The translations under genes and the position numbers were made by a program. The notes beneath the pieces are model-generated. The model did no database searches and was not told where the DNA came from. It was given only the letters and a program-made list of their open reading frames with translations. A stretch of 64,000 nt of DNA from Steinernema hermaphroditum (Eukaryota > Nematoda > Chromadorea > Rhabditida > Steinernematidae). The first letter of the stretch is position 1. Each line of letters begins with the position of its first letter. The DNA is taken from positions 14,904,769-14,968,768 of the forward strand of contig CM059624.1 of NCBI GenBank assembly GCA_030435675.1, given 5' to 3'. Positions 1 through 11,690 of the stretch are shown here, piece after piece.

Positions 1-799
1 TTTATGAGCGAACGGTAACCACAAAATCGCATTTTCTGATACATATTTGGTCGTGTTTCGAAAACACTTTTTGAAAGTGACACAGTGACAAATGAAAACA
101 AACTTGCGATGGGATTGCGAGATTAACGTATGCTTTTCTCCATTGAATTTTAGCCCGATCCGAAGCGAACACTTCGGAAGCGTCCCTTATAAGATAAGTG
201 GGTGCTATTGTTTCATATTACAACCATGGAAGTAGCCTCGGCGTTACAGACTTGCCAATCTCTCTTTGCGAATCTTTTTTGTGAGGTGAGGCTTGGAGCA
301 AGAAGGTACCCCACGCAAAGTGACTATGGACGGGGTACAGGATGAGAAAAAGCGTGGTGATAAGCTTGCAACGTAGACCAGGAGCTGAATGAGCATGGAG
401 CGGAGAAAGGATGGCTCCAAACCTCACCTCACCTTATAATTAGGCTTTAAATGAGGTATGGACCTGAGGCTGGACTGGGGCAGAGATGGTCAATGCTTGA
501 CCGTTGGTGGGATGACGGAAAGAGGCATGAGTTTTAGAACAGGAAAGGAATTGAGTCCTTTTTAAGTTTAAACCTGAGCCTCATGAACTAAGCCCTCAAC
601 AACCCGATAGAGAATCCGACGCCCAGTCAGATTTATCATTAACCAGCATCAAAGGTGTTCATATTCCTTTTGATCGAACTATTTCTACCTGTAATGTCTA
701 GGCTAGACCCAACTTAATGAAGCTGCTTACTGATTAAAACATTTGAACAACTAACGTTTCAGTATAGCCCTTTACTGACCGCTGTTTCTCTATTTCCAG
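1..799. other. Non-coding stretch before the RMD terminal exon
   Basis: No exon could be supported here. The stretch ends in a clear 3' splice acceptor at 798-799, so part or all of it is probably intron of the RMD gene whose earlier exons lie to the left of the window. A short acceptor-like site near 130 is followed by about 40 bases without a good donor, so I did not call an exon there. Confidence 0.5.
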
Positions 800-1000
800 G
801 ACTTTGAAGAATGTGAGAAGTTAGAAGACGGAGCCTGGTTAGAAAACAATCTCTACCTCGCCAAATGCTACCTCCAGAAAGGCAACAAAGACTCCGGAAT
901 CAAATACTTGAAACTCGCCGTTGAGATGGAAGCCGACGACGACGGAGAACGCGATCTACAAGCGGAGGCTAAGAAGCTTTTGGAAAAGAACTCAAAATAA
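800..1000 (+). CDS. Terminal exon of an RMD-family (regulator of microtubule dynamics) protein, 5' part outside window
   Basis: This is the last coding exon (66 codons, phase 0, TAA at 998-1000), preceded by a tatttccag acceptor. The peptide contains ENNLYLAKCYLQKGNKDSG followed by a helical, acidic stretch and EAKKLLEKNSK at the C-terminus. That matches the last TPR-like repeat and tail of the RMDN/RMD family, where a NLLxLAKxYL helix is followed by a KEA..LL end. The family binds microtubules and is linked to spindle or chromosome segregation functions in nematodes. The N-terminal TPR part is not in the window. The stop lies only 43 nt from the stop of the convergent ECT-2 gene, so the two 3' UTRs must overlap. 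The family call rests on a short segment, hence moderate confidence. Confidence 0.65.
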   Translation, partial: DFEECEKLEDGAWLENNLYLAKCYLQKGNKDSGIKYLKLAVEMEADDDGERDLQAEAKKLLEKNSK

Positions 1001-1043
1001 TCATTTTCTTTCATTCCACTCATATATGTATTAGAACGTAAGA

Positions 1044-4000
1044 TTAGTAAGGCCGCTGTCGTTTTGATACTTCGCTGATGCTGGGGAGACCCGATCGGCT
1101 GGCAGTCAACATGGAGATCCGCGATAGACTTCTGGGAAGATGTGCGCTGATCCGGCTCAAGGTGGAGGATCTTCTGAGGGTTGGCTTGGGCTGCGCATGG
1201 TCAGTGGAGTCAAGTGCCACAGGACCTATGATTTTGTGAAGAAGCTGATTGACCTCGCTTCGAGGGTTCCTCTGGAAGTCATCGTCGTCGATAATTTCGA
1301 TCGTTAATTCTCGATTTACTGTCCGGGCCTACAATCATGGATCAGATCTCCTTGGATAGAGAGGTTAGACAAACCTGGACACACAGCACATTCAAGAAAT
1401 CCTCTATTCCGTCAGTTGAGAAATCGCCGGATGGCTGTACAATCATAGGGAAATCGCCCAAGTAGGGATCCCGCAGTGTCAGCACGTATATGCCAAAGGC
1501 TCCTGAATGGAAAACTATGGAAAGAGACTTCATCCAACGACGAACCTTTCACTGTTACTCTCTCGATTTTTCTAATGCAATTGAGTGTCAAGTGGTCGCA
1601 GTACTTGTACTTCTTCTTTTTCTTCGACGAACCCACAAAGGAGATGCTTCGAGTCAGTGTGAGTGACTTGCTGGAGCGCTGAGTGGCGTTCAGGTTGGCA
1701 GGGGTGTGGATTGCACCGTGACGCACTTTGGTGATCTGTAAGCAGAATTTTGAAAGACGGGAAGGCATATGAGTGATAAAACAGATATGACATTCTATCT
1801 TAATGAATTATGTCTCCAAACAATCCACAAAGATAGAATCAATGATGATAGCTGAGCCGTTGCCCACCCGTCCAAGCTGCTCCAGCGAAGTGAACGCTTA
1901 CGTTCCAGAAGATCAGAGAAAACCGCTGTAATTTTGCCCCTTTTCCGTGGATGATTTTGTGCGATGAAGGGCAATTTTATAGGCATGTACAGGCACAAAC
2001 CAATCAGTTGCATTGATCTGAAGGCTGGCACTTGACATGGTCTGTTATATCTCTATCGAAAACGAGCATAGCCTGTGTGCTTCTCTAGGTCTAAGATCTG
2101 GAATAACAATGCCTAGAAAGCCTATCCTGTATCTAGGCGAAGCGTTCCTAAGAAGCTCTGTTTGTGCTCACCTGACAGCTTCTATTCTATGCAAGCTTCT
2201 CAAACTTGAAAGCTGAAGGTACGGTCTTTTTTTTTATTTTGTAATTCGAGCCGTGGTCATGAACCATTTAACGGCTTTTGCATCAGATCGGCTAAACCGT
2301 TAAACCGAACGGCAGAGCCGTTCCGTTTAAACTTCAAGGCCCCGTTCAACCAATCCGTCATCTCACGGCTGAGTCGGCTGGGCAACCGATTGCACGACTG
2401 ATACGGGTACGCGGCTGAGCCGACTTTATCGCTTCCGGCTCAGTTCCGCTCACTGGAAATGGGTAATTGCGTTACATTTCCGGTATTCATACATGGTCGT
2501 CATTATGAAATTCTCAAAAATAACGAAGATCTTACCAGTAAGTAGTCCGACAGAACGAATAGACAAGCGGTTCGTCCCTTTAGGTCTTTTAGTGGATCTC
2601 CGGCGAGCAAAACGTTCAGTTCGATCTGTCCTAGCTTCTGCCGATGACTGCTCATCATGTCGGCCTGAAAATTGCAACACTATTACTATTGCGTTTCGAT
2701 CTGACATTGAGTCATGCCTATTTTCTTGAATGGCAGATTGGAAATAGGGGGGAGGGGGCAGATTGAAGAATACGAAGATCACATACCGGCAGTCCATGGA
2801 TGTCATGAAGAACCTCTAGGAACTCCGCATACGTGTCCGTCTGTCTTCTGTTCTCATTCGACTGCTTCAGCACATCCTCGACAAGCTCAATCGCCTGCTT
2901 CACAAAGCCATAATCTGGGTGCTTCTTATGCGTCCTCTTCAACAGCTCCTTTAGAAGGAGGATCACACTTGGGAGACGTTGAACCGGACGGATTAGAAGC
3001 TCTTTTAGGGTGTTGCGGCAACACTCTGGTTGCGATTCGGTGGCCTAAAGAGAGGAGTTAAAGATGCACAATTACGGTAATTGTATACCTTGAGGAAGTT
3101 ATGGAATTTGTGCTTATACCGATCGCACTCCTCTAACATTTCCTTGGCTGTATCGTAGCTGTTGATGAACGGCGGGTAGATCTTAAGGAGATCCGCGTGG
3201 AAATCTGTCCAAATTTTTCCGATCAGATTGTCCGACTTCAGCGGCTGCTTGATCTGTGTTCGAAGATTTCTCTCGATGTTGGAATGCGTCTGGATAAGTG
3301 CAGGAAGTTTGCCAAAAATTTGTGCCATCTCTGACTTGGTCAGGATCTCCGATTCCGCGTTCCGCTCTTCGAGAGGCGTTTTGAATTTCTAAAGTAAATG
3401 ACTGAAGATGTGGGTATAGGATGGTTGAACTCACGTCGACCATTATTCGAAGGGCTTTCAAGTAGTTTGACTCTGTTTCCAACATTTCGAGGCAGACCTG
3501 GTAGCGTTTGTCCACCACCTTGTTGGATGTCGTTGGTTTGTCGATGTCATCGGATGAATATCCTGAAAATCATACATTTTTATCCGGTCAGATATCCGAA
3601 GAGAACTTTAATGACTACTGCGGAGATTCGCGTGCGAGAGCATGAGTCAGATCGGAATGCCTGACTCCGGGCTCACCGGAGTCCGAGTCCAAATTGACTC
3701 GAGCCTCGTCGGGTGAGCTCTTTTTATAGATGTACTCATTGACAGCAACTCGAGAGGATCACAAAGAAAACTGGACTTGGCACCACGGCTGTGCAAGAGT
3801 CGAGAGTCCAGACTCTCGGGCGGGATTTTTTACCGGAGACAAGAGTCGAGAGTCGATACGAGAGCGCCAAATTTGGATGCTTTTGTCATCAGTACGGTAC
3901 CGGTACGATTTGGACGTATATCCGGAATGTTTGAGTACCGGGAGTCGAAAATCAAAACCCGAATCCGAGCAGGCCTTATGCAGGCAGAGCGGCAGAAAAC

Positions 4001-7000
4001 AGTTCTAAGCCCTACTGATCTCGACCATCTCTACGATTTGAGCCGTACCCCTATGAATGAGCTGGGGCTTCAAGCGTACCGGTAGAATTGAATCCATTTT
4101 GGGATCGTCCCCTTAGATCATCAAAAAAGACGACGTGGAATCGTCGCAAAACCCGGAGTGAACGATTCAAATCCGTGGGGGCGTTGAAATTCCAAAATGG
4201 ACGATTTAAAGGGAGGATTTATGCTATGCTTTCAGGTACCCGAACCCACCCAAATCTGGTCGATGGGAAGCTACGGCCTACCCTGACTCTAATGGTTCCC
4301 GGACATAATGGCCAAAGAAAAATGGCCAAAAAAAATGGTCAATCAAAAATGGCCAATTTTTCGGGGTGGCCCTAACACGGCAAGGAAAAGTAAACTGTTG
4401 ACGCTGGGTCGTGATTTCATCTGATGGGCTTGAGGGCCATCCGTCGCTAGAATTTCGGGACTTAGGAGATGGAAGAACACGAAGAGCATGACTTGAGTCT
4501 GCGGCTGAGTGATCTGTCATCTGTCATCTGATACTGTTCTTGCATTTCAAGGCGGAAATGCTTAGGAAGTCAGAGCCAAAAAGCGTCGTAATGATGCAGA
4601 TGCTGTGGGAAGCTCTCCTCCACGAAAGACCCTTGGAAGATGACAAGTCTCCATCGCACATTGGCAAAAAAGTCGAATTTACAGTGTCTCAGAAAGGAAA
4701 GCGTCTGGCGAACATTTTTTTGATTGGCCAATTTTTTTTGGCCATTTTTTTGGCCATTTTGACCGTCTCCCGACTCTAATACAAGTTCGGGAATATATTA
4801 TTGCGCGAATTCTTCACCAATACATGTCTATCTGACCACGTAGTATATTAGAGGATACAGTAAAGGCAGAAATCTGCCCAGTATGATTTTTGATCTAACC
4901 CTCAAGCATTCAGTTGCTCGACGTTCCAGGACATCTATGACCAACAATTTTTGAATAACGGTCGACATTGACTCACCTGACAAAACCGACGCATTGCTAT
5001 TCTCCAGATTGTCGAATGAGTCCTTCGAGCAGTTATTTTTCGACGTCTTATTCAGCGGCTCATCGTCGAAATTCTCCGATTTTCTCTTTCTACACACCGG
5101 GAAGAATCTGGACTCCTCCAGGCGGTATCCTTTGTCAATGCTCTTCCAGAACCACTGCTTTGTGACTTTGTGTTGATGCTCGGCGAGCTCCGATCGCTCC
5201 GAGACGCCTTCCACGATGATGTGCGAAGCGTCGTGTTGGCTGTAAACTACCGTACCCTCTAAAGATGAAAAGTCTTTAAGAGAAGTGCTTGATTTGGCTC
5301 ACTATTTCGGACAGTTTGCTCGGTCATCTCATCGATTTCGTTGGATTTGAACCCGGAAAAGAAAAGACTTAGGCCCGCAAATGGGAGCAGCCTATGTTGA
5401 TCCATCTAAAATCATTTCTATCTTAGGGTCAACAGGATGTAGGTCTTGCAATTTTATCCGCCCTAAAGCTACTGTCCTTTCGTCGATCCCAACACGCATT
5501 GATCCAACTGGGCTTTACGACGGTTCGATTGAAATTTTCGGCATTCTAAACGTCCTTCCTCATGGAATACACACCCAAAACATTCACTAACCCTGTAAGA
5601 CTCGCCGTAGTTCTTCGTGGTGACCAGAATCTCCTGGCCTATCACTCTCCTCGCCACTCGTCCTCCCATAAATCCGACGAGTTCGGTCAGTCTATGACAC
5701 TCCTCTTCGCCACATGAGTTGCTAATGCAGATCTTGACGCCATCCATGGCAAGAGAGAATATCGGCTTGTTTGGGCGGGGAAGGGAAAGGGCGTCTTTGC
5801 CACGAGCAGCCATTTCGCGGATGATCGTTGGGCCGAGGATTCGATTGTTTCGGCCATAGTGAAGGGCGGCAAAGTCCGGAGAGTCGAAGTCGTTGACGAC
5901 GAAGACGATGTCAGGATCGGAGACATGTGTGTCGGGAACGACTTCCACGTGAAAGTGGTCCTAAGATGAAGGATAGTCATAAGCTAGAATGCAATGGAGC
6001 TTTATAGATGCAGTGTTTTAAATGGTTCTCCTCAACCTAAAGTTTACACCCCCACCATTATCTAATGGCTTTGATAAGCAGTCCTCTAGAGAATGTGGTC
6101 AAGTGGGCGACTGTAGAATCGAATGTTTTGCTAATTTACGTCATCTTATCTCAATTGAGAGATTTCGTGGGTGATCTTCTGACCTTTTACTTGTCAGTAT
6201 GAAAACAGTTAATCCTAATTTTATATGAAAAAGCGTCTCAACGGCATACAGCTTAACAGATTCCAGTGGCTATGTATAGACTAAAGCAGTACCCTCGAAT
6301 GCCTGAAATATAGGTGTTCTCTTCAACTTTCATGAGCTTCGACCGCCGTGCAACGACAACACATTTAATGGCATATATGGTAGAAACAAGGGCATTTTAA
6401 ATGGTCAAATTCCACTTCCTGCTTGCCAGATATGCCAGGTATGTTGTTTTAACTTATCGTATCTTCTGACTTGACTTTAAAAGTAAGTTTACCATGACCA
6501 TGGGTCCTTTGAGCATTGAGAAACATACTACCAATTTTGAAAAGAGAAGGTGTATGTATTTGTGGGCCCATGGTCATGATGGACACTGTTCCAAAGTGTA
6601 ATCAGAAGATACGTCGATCAGGTGACAGACTTCCAATTTTAAAAAAGGAAAGTCACATGAACGATTCGTTTGAGAGTTCGTGTGACATTCTCGGATTCAC
6701 CTCAAGGTTGTTTGCAGACAAAATCTCCCTATATGTGCATCTTTTAATTGCCAAACACTAGGATTAAGCCAAGGTCCATGGGTCACATAGTCAGTGCTGA
6801 ATTGGAGAGGATCGTTTTGGACTCAAATCTATGTTTTCCCGCCATTTTAACCCACGGCTTTAATCAAAGAGCCACCTGTAAATGACCCATTTAAGACGCT
6901 AGAGGCACAAAAATCCATTTGCTAAACAAGCTCACATCCTCGGGACGTCCAAAATCGCGATTGTTTGAAATCACCAGTTTCCCGCCATTTTTAAAAAGCC

Positions 7001-7215
7001 AAAAAACTCACCTTTAGAAGTGTAGCCAACTGTTGATCCTTCGCCAACGCTTCGCCCACAAGACAAATTCGCGTCACGATGTACTTGATCGCATTCTTTC
7101 GCGACAACATGGACATGTCCTCCTTCGGCGGCAGCGTCTCATTGTCGCCATCGGCTGGCGGGAGCGTCTTCCCGCTGCGAAACCGCTGCGACTGCTCAGG
7201 CCAGTTGCCTTCCAT
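1044..7215 (-). CDS. ect-2: ECT-2 / ECT2 Rho guanine-nucleotide exchange factor (BRCT-DH-PH), complete
   Basis: Twelve exons can be joined without a frame break: 7215-7012, 5960-5592, 5545-5450, 5405-5303, 5258-4977, 3562-3435, 3388-3089, 3044-2787, 2664-2536, 1735-1546, 1502-1375 and 1328-1044, giving 823 aa (human ECT2 is about 900). The N-terminal exons carry the tandem BRCT region (FMGGRVARR, VVKPSWINACWDRR, VTKQWFWKSI). Exons 6-8 carry the DH domain (ETESNYLKAL, KIYPPFINSYDTAKE, ELLIRPVQRLPSV). Exons 9-11 carry the PH domain and exon 12 a Ser/Arg-rich tail. The family activates RhoA at the equatorial cortex for cytokinesis; BRCT repeats bind the centralspindlin subunit CYK-4. Intron 3 uses a GC donor (gcaaga). 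Introns 1, 5 and 9 are long and hold foldback or repeat DNA. The ATG at 7215 is the first in frame. Alignment is from memory but covers every domain. Confidence 0.93.
4300..4770. repeat. Foldback repeat inside ect-2 intron 5
   Basis: Arms built of alternating TGGCCA and A-tracts face each other: AATGGCCAAA-type units at about 4306-4360 and the complementary TTTGGCCATT-type units at about 4715-4762. Spacing and inverted arms suggest a non-autonomous foldback element that landed in this 1.4 kb intron (4976-3563). No coding capacity is visible between the arms. The outer boundaries are uncertain. Confidence 0.5.
6458..6613. repeat. Palindromic (MITE-like) element in ect-2 intron 1
   Basis: Left arm 6458-6507 and right arm 6563-6613 are inverted copies: CGTATCTTCTGA at the outer left is matched by TCAGAAGATACG at the outer right, and CATGACCATGGG by CCCATGGTCATG near the centre. 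The whole is about 155 bp with a loop of about 55 bp, typical of a small foldback element. It lies entirely in the roughly 1.05 kb first intron of ect-2. Confidence 0.6.
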
Positions 7216-7932
7216 GCGACGTCGACGGAGTCGAAGTTATGCAGATCACACAAACACCAACACTGTGGGACAAGCGGCGATGGGGGCGAACAGGTTTTTA
7301 TCGATCGATCGGCCGGTGACCTATGTGGGCCGCATCGGTTCGGCCGCCGTTGTGGTGATGCAACGCGCGAACGGTGGTGACCTTAAATTCGAATGTCTCT
7401 TCGTCACATATGCGATGGCGCGCGAGGATGAGTCGATGCGCGCTGCGCGGTGAGGTCATTTGAAACGGACGGCGACGGAATGGATGGTGACAATGCGAGG
7501 GAAAGTGGCGGTGAGAGTGGTCGGAGTGTGATGATCAGATCCTAGATGGGATGAGCAGATTGACAAATTCGGAACAGATTGTATGCAAATTGGAGAACGA
7601 GTTCAGGCCGATATAAAGTAATTTTACAAAAAATGTCATAGAGGTCCGTTATCCATTATCTTCGATCCCTACAGAGGAAGAGTAAGGGTAACGCAAGGGA
7701 TCATACACGAGAATTGTGTGCATTCATAAGTTAGCATGAAATTTGGTCCTTAAATCTAATGGGGTCATAAAGAAATATATTCGATTCAGTGAAGTTCCAT
7801 TCATGTTCAGGTTAGATAGCAAAACTGCCCAAGATTGATATAACCGGACCCGACTAGTCTCTGATCTTAATCGAGATAATACGTGCACGAATTAGCGCTC
7901 AAGGCCTTGCAGCCTCAGAGTTGGTAGCAGTG

Positions 7933-8010
7933 AACTAACTGTCTGTGTGTCTCATTGCGAACGTGCTTGATTTGTAAACCGATCGGTTGGTTCGATGCCG
8001 GCGGCACTCC
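7933..8010 (+). repeat. tRNA-derived SINE copy
   Basis: It shows an A-box-like segment (TGTCTCATTGCGAACGTG) and a B-box-like segment (GGTTCGATGCC) at tRNA spacing. The same arrangement recurs at 8431, 26955 (minus), 31158 (minus) and 36943. Multiple dispersed, diverged copies argue for a SINE head rather than a functional tRNA gene. Confidence 0.5.
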
Positions 8011-8430
8011 GTAATTTCTCTGCTTTCCGAAAGCGACCGTTCTCTGATCGTATGCGACCTCCCCCGTGCGGACAGGTAGGACAAGTAGGGCCAAGGAGTA
8101 AATCTCAGTTTCTGAACGCGCTTTTTTTTCTGTGGCAGATTATAATAAATGGCTTACATTTAATGGACTGAGACCTCTGGTTCTAAACGGACCATTATAT
8201 AAATAAACGCGACTGCGCGCGAATTCGCACCCTTTACGTACTAAAATCCATTGCCCTGCGGGCGGCCAGACACCATAGCCCTGCGGGCAGCAAGATTGGG
8301 GCTCATGTAAATGGCTGAAGGCGGCGAAAAAACTGTGAAGTTTCAGGTAACTCGCACCGACATCTCTGTTGTTTACAAAATAGCCAAAAAATCACTAAAA
8401 AACAGCAAAAAAAACCCCAAGCATCGCTAG

Positions 8431-8506
8431 AGACATAGTGGACTCATTGCGCACATTCTCCGTTTGTAACCGGGCGGTGGCGGGTTCGATTCCCCTCGGG
8501 GTCCTT
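8431..8506 (+). repeat. tRNA-derived SINE copy
   Basis: GACTCATTGCGCACA is followed 40 nt later by GGGTTCGATTCCCC and GGGGTCC, i.e. T-arm and acceptor-like 3' strand of a tRNA. The 5' acceptor strand is not complementary, so it is a tRNA-like repeat rather than a working tRNA. Confidence 0.5.
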
Positions 8507-9056
8507 GTATGGGTGTTTTCCCCGTGCGCACGGAAAAAACACACACACACACAGACCAATGGACCCGTCGGTTCTCCGTTTATATATAGGGATCATTAGT
8601 CAAAGCTCGATCTTTTCGCTCAGTACAGTTGCACGACTTATTCATACGTTCCGAACAATGGTGATTCGATACTTTTAGCTGTATCAGTGTGTTTTCTCTG
8701 GAATCCTGCGAATCCAAGAACATATGAGGGTGTGTGTTTGGAGATTACTGTATAGGGCAGAAAGTACAAAATAAAAGAAAATAGGGTAAAGAAACATTTG
8801 GTTACTCCACTATTTCCGAACAAAGCGTTCAAAGCGAAAAACGGGCAAAAAATAGGCCAAGAAGCGTGAGCACACGAGAACGAGTGGGTGCTTTTATGAA
8901 CTGATAAGCGCAGCTTGTGACGACCCAGTCATCGAAGTATGTCAACAGCTGACTATAAGGATAAGGATAGCCTTATGTACACGATCCCTCCACTTCCTAT
9001 TCAGATTATCTGCCTCATGATACCCATCGGAATGAATCTGTGATGACATCGGTTTT

Positions 9057-9100
9057 GCGATGCATTGTTGCATCATAAATCCAACATATAATGGAATCTC
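9057..9100 (+). promoter_or_regulatory. Conserved upstream block of F-box-like family, copy 1
   Basis: GCGATGCATT, a one-base spacer and TTGCATCATAAATCC begin 71 nt before the ATG at 9128, followed by the TATA-like ACATATAATGG. Equivalent blocks lie at the same distance from three other plus-strand family members. Confidence 0.6.
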
Positions 9101-9127
9101 ATTAGATATTAGCACACCTCTTCAACC

Positions 9128-9967
9128 ATGAACTCCCTACCTCTGGATTTCTACGACGAAGTCATCCATCCACTCTGTAAATCTGACATCAAAAGTCTTA
9201 AGCTCACCTCAGGATACTGGTCATCTACAGCCGAAACTCATTTCAACAAGCGTCGCGAACTAAGAGTTTGGCTACTGTCGAATAAGGAAGGCAGTAAAGT
9301 CGGCGTCAATCTTCCTTATTGCCTAAGAGAAGTTCCTTTCAAGATAGACTACAAGTACGACCAAATCATCTCCATTAAGTTTGGTCAGGAATGGCCCCAC
9401 AAAACAGTGAAAGAACCACTGGAACATTTCCGAACGAAAACACTGCCAATGATTCTATCAATTGCTAGTGACTGCTTATTGAATGTAGTTAGCTGCCACC
9501 CACACCAACTGTGCGACATCATCTTTGATGAGCTAAAGGAATGCCGTGGCCTGTCGACCATCAGTGTCGGCAACTATGGAGAAAAGTGCCACCAGTTCAT
9601 AAGACGTCAGATCGAATTCGGCAATTTACGAGAACTGAATTTAAGGGACAGCACATGGCCAGCGCACTTCGAAGAATTGATCAAAGTCTTTGTGAAATCA
9701 CCGAAATTTAGGTACCTTCGTATAGGAAAGTCCAATCTGAGATTGGACTTCGACATGGTTAGTTCTGTATTCGATCGCTTCTTCAGAGGGGAACTGACTA
9801 AGTTCCATCTTCAGGGAAATCCCTCATTTCCATTGCATGAATTGAGATTTCTCTACCCTCAATTCGCGCGCATTCCTGACAACTGGCCATCTACCGTTGT
9901 TTGGAAGGCAAAAAGGAACGTAGAGGTCACTGTTTGGAATGAGATGGATATAACGCTACGTAGTTAA
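9128..9967 (+). CDS. Single-exon F-box-like family protein, intact copy (279 aa)
   Basis: An uninterrupted 279-aa reading frame begins MNSLPLDFYDEVIHPLCKSD. The first about 40 residues resemble an F-box (LPLDFYDEVI..L.K.DI..L...SGYWSS), a motif used to recruit substrates to SCF ubiquitin ligases. The rest is family-specific: a basic RRELRVW segment, KTLPMILSIAS, NYGEKCHQFIRRQIEFGNL, LIKVFVKSPKF, FDRFFRGELTKFHLQGNPSFP and LYPQFARIP are shared with five other loci here. The repeated L-rich pieces could form LRR-like or F-box-associated structure, but I do not recognise a named domain. Start chosen because it aligns with the ATG of the other copies and follows the conserved promoter block. It is the only copy in the window that is both complete and without a break or deletion. 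The F-box function is an inference. Confidence 0.75.
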   Translation: MNSLPLDFYDEVIHPLCKSDIKSLKLTSGYWSSTAETHFNKRRELRVWLLSNKEGSKVGVNLPYCLREVPFKIDYKYDQIISIKFGQEWPHKTVKEPLEHFRTKTLPMILSIASDCLLNVVSCHPHQLCDIIFDELKECRGLSTISVGNYGEKCHQFIRRQIEFGNLRELNLRDSTWPAHFEELIKVFVKSPKFRYLRIGKSNLRLDFDMVSSVFDRFFRGELTKFHLQGNPSFPLHELRFLYPQFARIPDNWPSTVVWKAKRNVEVTVWNEMDITLRS

Positions 9968-11210
9968 TTCCACAATATCTGCGCCGTTGATTCATCGGCT
10001 TCCGTTTCGTTGAAGATGGCATGCGTCAAGAATGAGAAGATTGCTTACATCTCTGAAGTGACTGCGGTGATCTTTGGCGTTTTGCGTTGCTTTCCGTGAT
10101 GGGTTTCTACGCCACACTTACTCTCACTGTTTGTTATTGCTGCACTTATCGGTTAATGAATCGTTTTTGTAGTTTGCGTGGACGGACGAATCCCTCTTGC
10201 CTGTCTTGATCTCTTTCTGCGTGTCGGACCTCGCATGTTCTGTACCTTTTTTCGTAACTGGAAGTATCGGTTGTTGGTGTCGTATGTTTCGTGTTTTTGT
10301 GATGCAAATAACGAGACAACGTGGTTTAGGCCCAACCGGTTCGTAAGGTGAAAGTGCTCATTCGAGCCAAATGCAGAACAGCAACGGCCAAGTCACCAAG
10401 TTATGTATGATCACTGATCTCGGATGACGAAATAGCAACTGGTGAGTCACCTTGAAGAACAATGATAACGGACTGTGAGAGCCAATTAGACACTTGGTGT
10501 TATCGACGGAGATAACTGTGGCTGGTTGTCACAGTTCCACCCTACACTATTTACTAAAAGAATTCCCGAAATAGAACTATGGAGTCCTGCAGTCACCTCG
10601 GGTCTCACGGCTAAAGGAACATTACTGTAGCGGCTCGCCGACGAGTTCCGTTCGATGGTTGCTGAGGAGGAGAGAACCCTAAGGGTGGCACAAGAGGACA
10701 GTCATCAAATAATCCCTTTTATTGGGAAAGCACCAAATTAACAGGACAGCGAAGAATGGGCAGGAGGGGAACAGGGGGGGAAGAGCGACCGGCGGTGGGG
10801 GATCGGCGGGGGCTGACTCACCGGCCCCTCCCAACGGCCATCATTCTGGGGACGGCGGGGAGGTCAGCCGCGCCGACTTCGCGGCTACAATTACATTCCT
10901 ACCAAATTTAGACTGCGGGCCACAAGCGAGCTCTACGTTCAGTTTTCCGAAGGGGCCTAACATCCAGACTCCGGCTTAGCTCCGACCGTCTCAAGGCGAC
11001 GTGGAGAGGGGTCGGCTTGGTGAGCGAGGGGCACGCGCACAATCTTCATTCGTGCAACACACAATGGAAAACACGATGGCTTCGATCCCGGCCTCGAGAG
11101 TCGATAAAATTTCGTCCAAGTAACATCTCTGCGTTGAACACAGTTGATTATGAAAACAAAACTGGCAAGTGTTATGCCAGTGAACTTTTTAACAAGTGCA
11201 AAAGTTATGG
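9968..11210. other. Intergenic, no supported gene
   Basis: There is no convincing exon. A G-rich stretch lies at 10760-10880. Short segments at about 10488-10520 and 11967-12020 share GAGAGCCAATTAG and CGACGGAGATAA, so both belong to a small dispersed repeat. Confidence 0.4.
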
Positions 11211-11690
11211 AACTGAGACACAAAAACATGGCGTTTGGGTTCCTAACGGGTTCCTATGGTAGCTGAAGTTCTCTTCTAGAACATTCTTCTTCAATTTACT
11301 AAATAGAATAGGGTGGAAAACAGTAGTCAAGAGTGATACAGACGGAGATAAGGAAATGACGCAGTGGGCGTTGAACCCAACGCAACACAATGTTACAGAA
11401 AAACCGAATTGTTCTATGCGATTCGGCAACCTTCTTAACTGTGCACCAATGTGGTTTTGTAAATATAAATTTTTGTAAACAAACGACAGTGAGGTAAGAG
11501 CCTCTTGGAAATATCGTTGAATTTGATGGAAATAAGGGACAGACGCAGGCCATGAGCGCACATTTGTTCCTATTTTCCATTGTTTTTTCCGCTTGGTGGG
11601 TGAGGGGAGAAGCCAACGGGTTCTCGGAATCCTCATTCAAGCAAAACGTAATGGAAAATACGAACAAATGTGCGCTCATGACATGTGTCT
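11211..11690 (+). repeat. Dispersed repeat copy A with internal hairpin
   Basis: About 480 bp. The stretch from about 11272 to 11576 is repeated nearly exactly at 13688-13997, and the first about 190 bp recur inverted at 13175-13372. The right part carries an internal foldback: ATGAGCGCACATTTGTTC at 11551 is matched by GAACAAATGTGCGCTCAT at 11662-11680. No ORF with recognisable transposase motifs; probably a non-autonomous DNA element. Confidence 0.7.

Larger units (their letters stand above)
7216..9056. other. Intergenic region upstream of ect-2 and of the first F-box-like gene
   Basis: No gene is supported. The left end (7216-7550) should hold the ect-2 promoter. It contains two tRNA-derived SINE copies (listed separately), a direct repeat of GCCCTGCGGGC at about 8263 and 8290, and a short CA microsatellite near 8534. 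An ORF on the minus strand at 8638-8832 has no recognisable motif and was left out. Confidence 0.5.

Noticed and set aside
130..196. Possible upstream exon of the RMD gene after an attttag acceptor
   Set aside because: No GT donor in a usable phase and no resemblance to the RMD TPR region.
8534..8550. CA repeat next to a SINE
   Set aside because: Ordinary short microsatellite.
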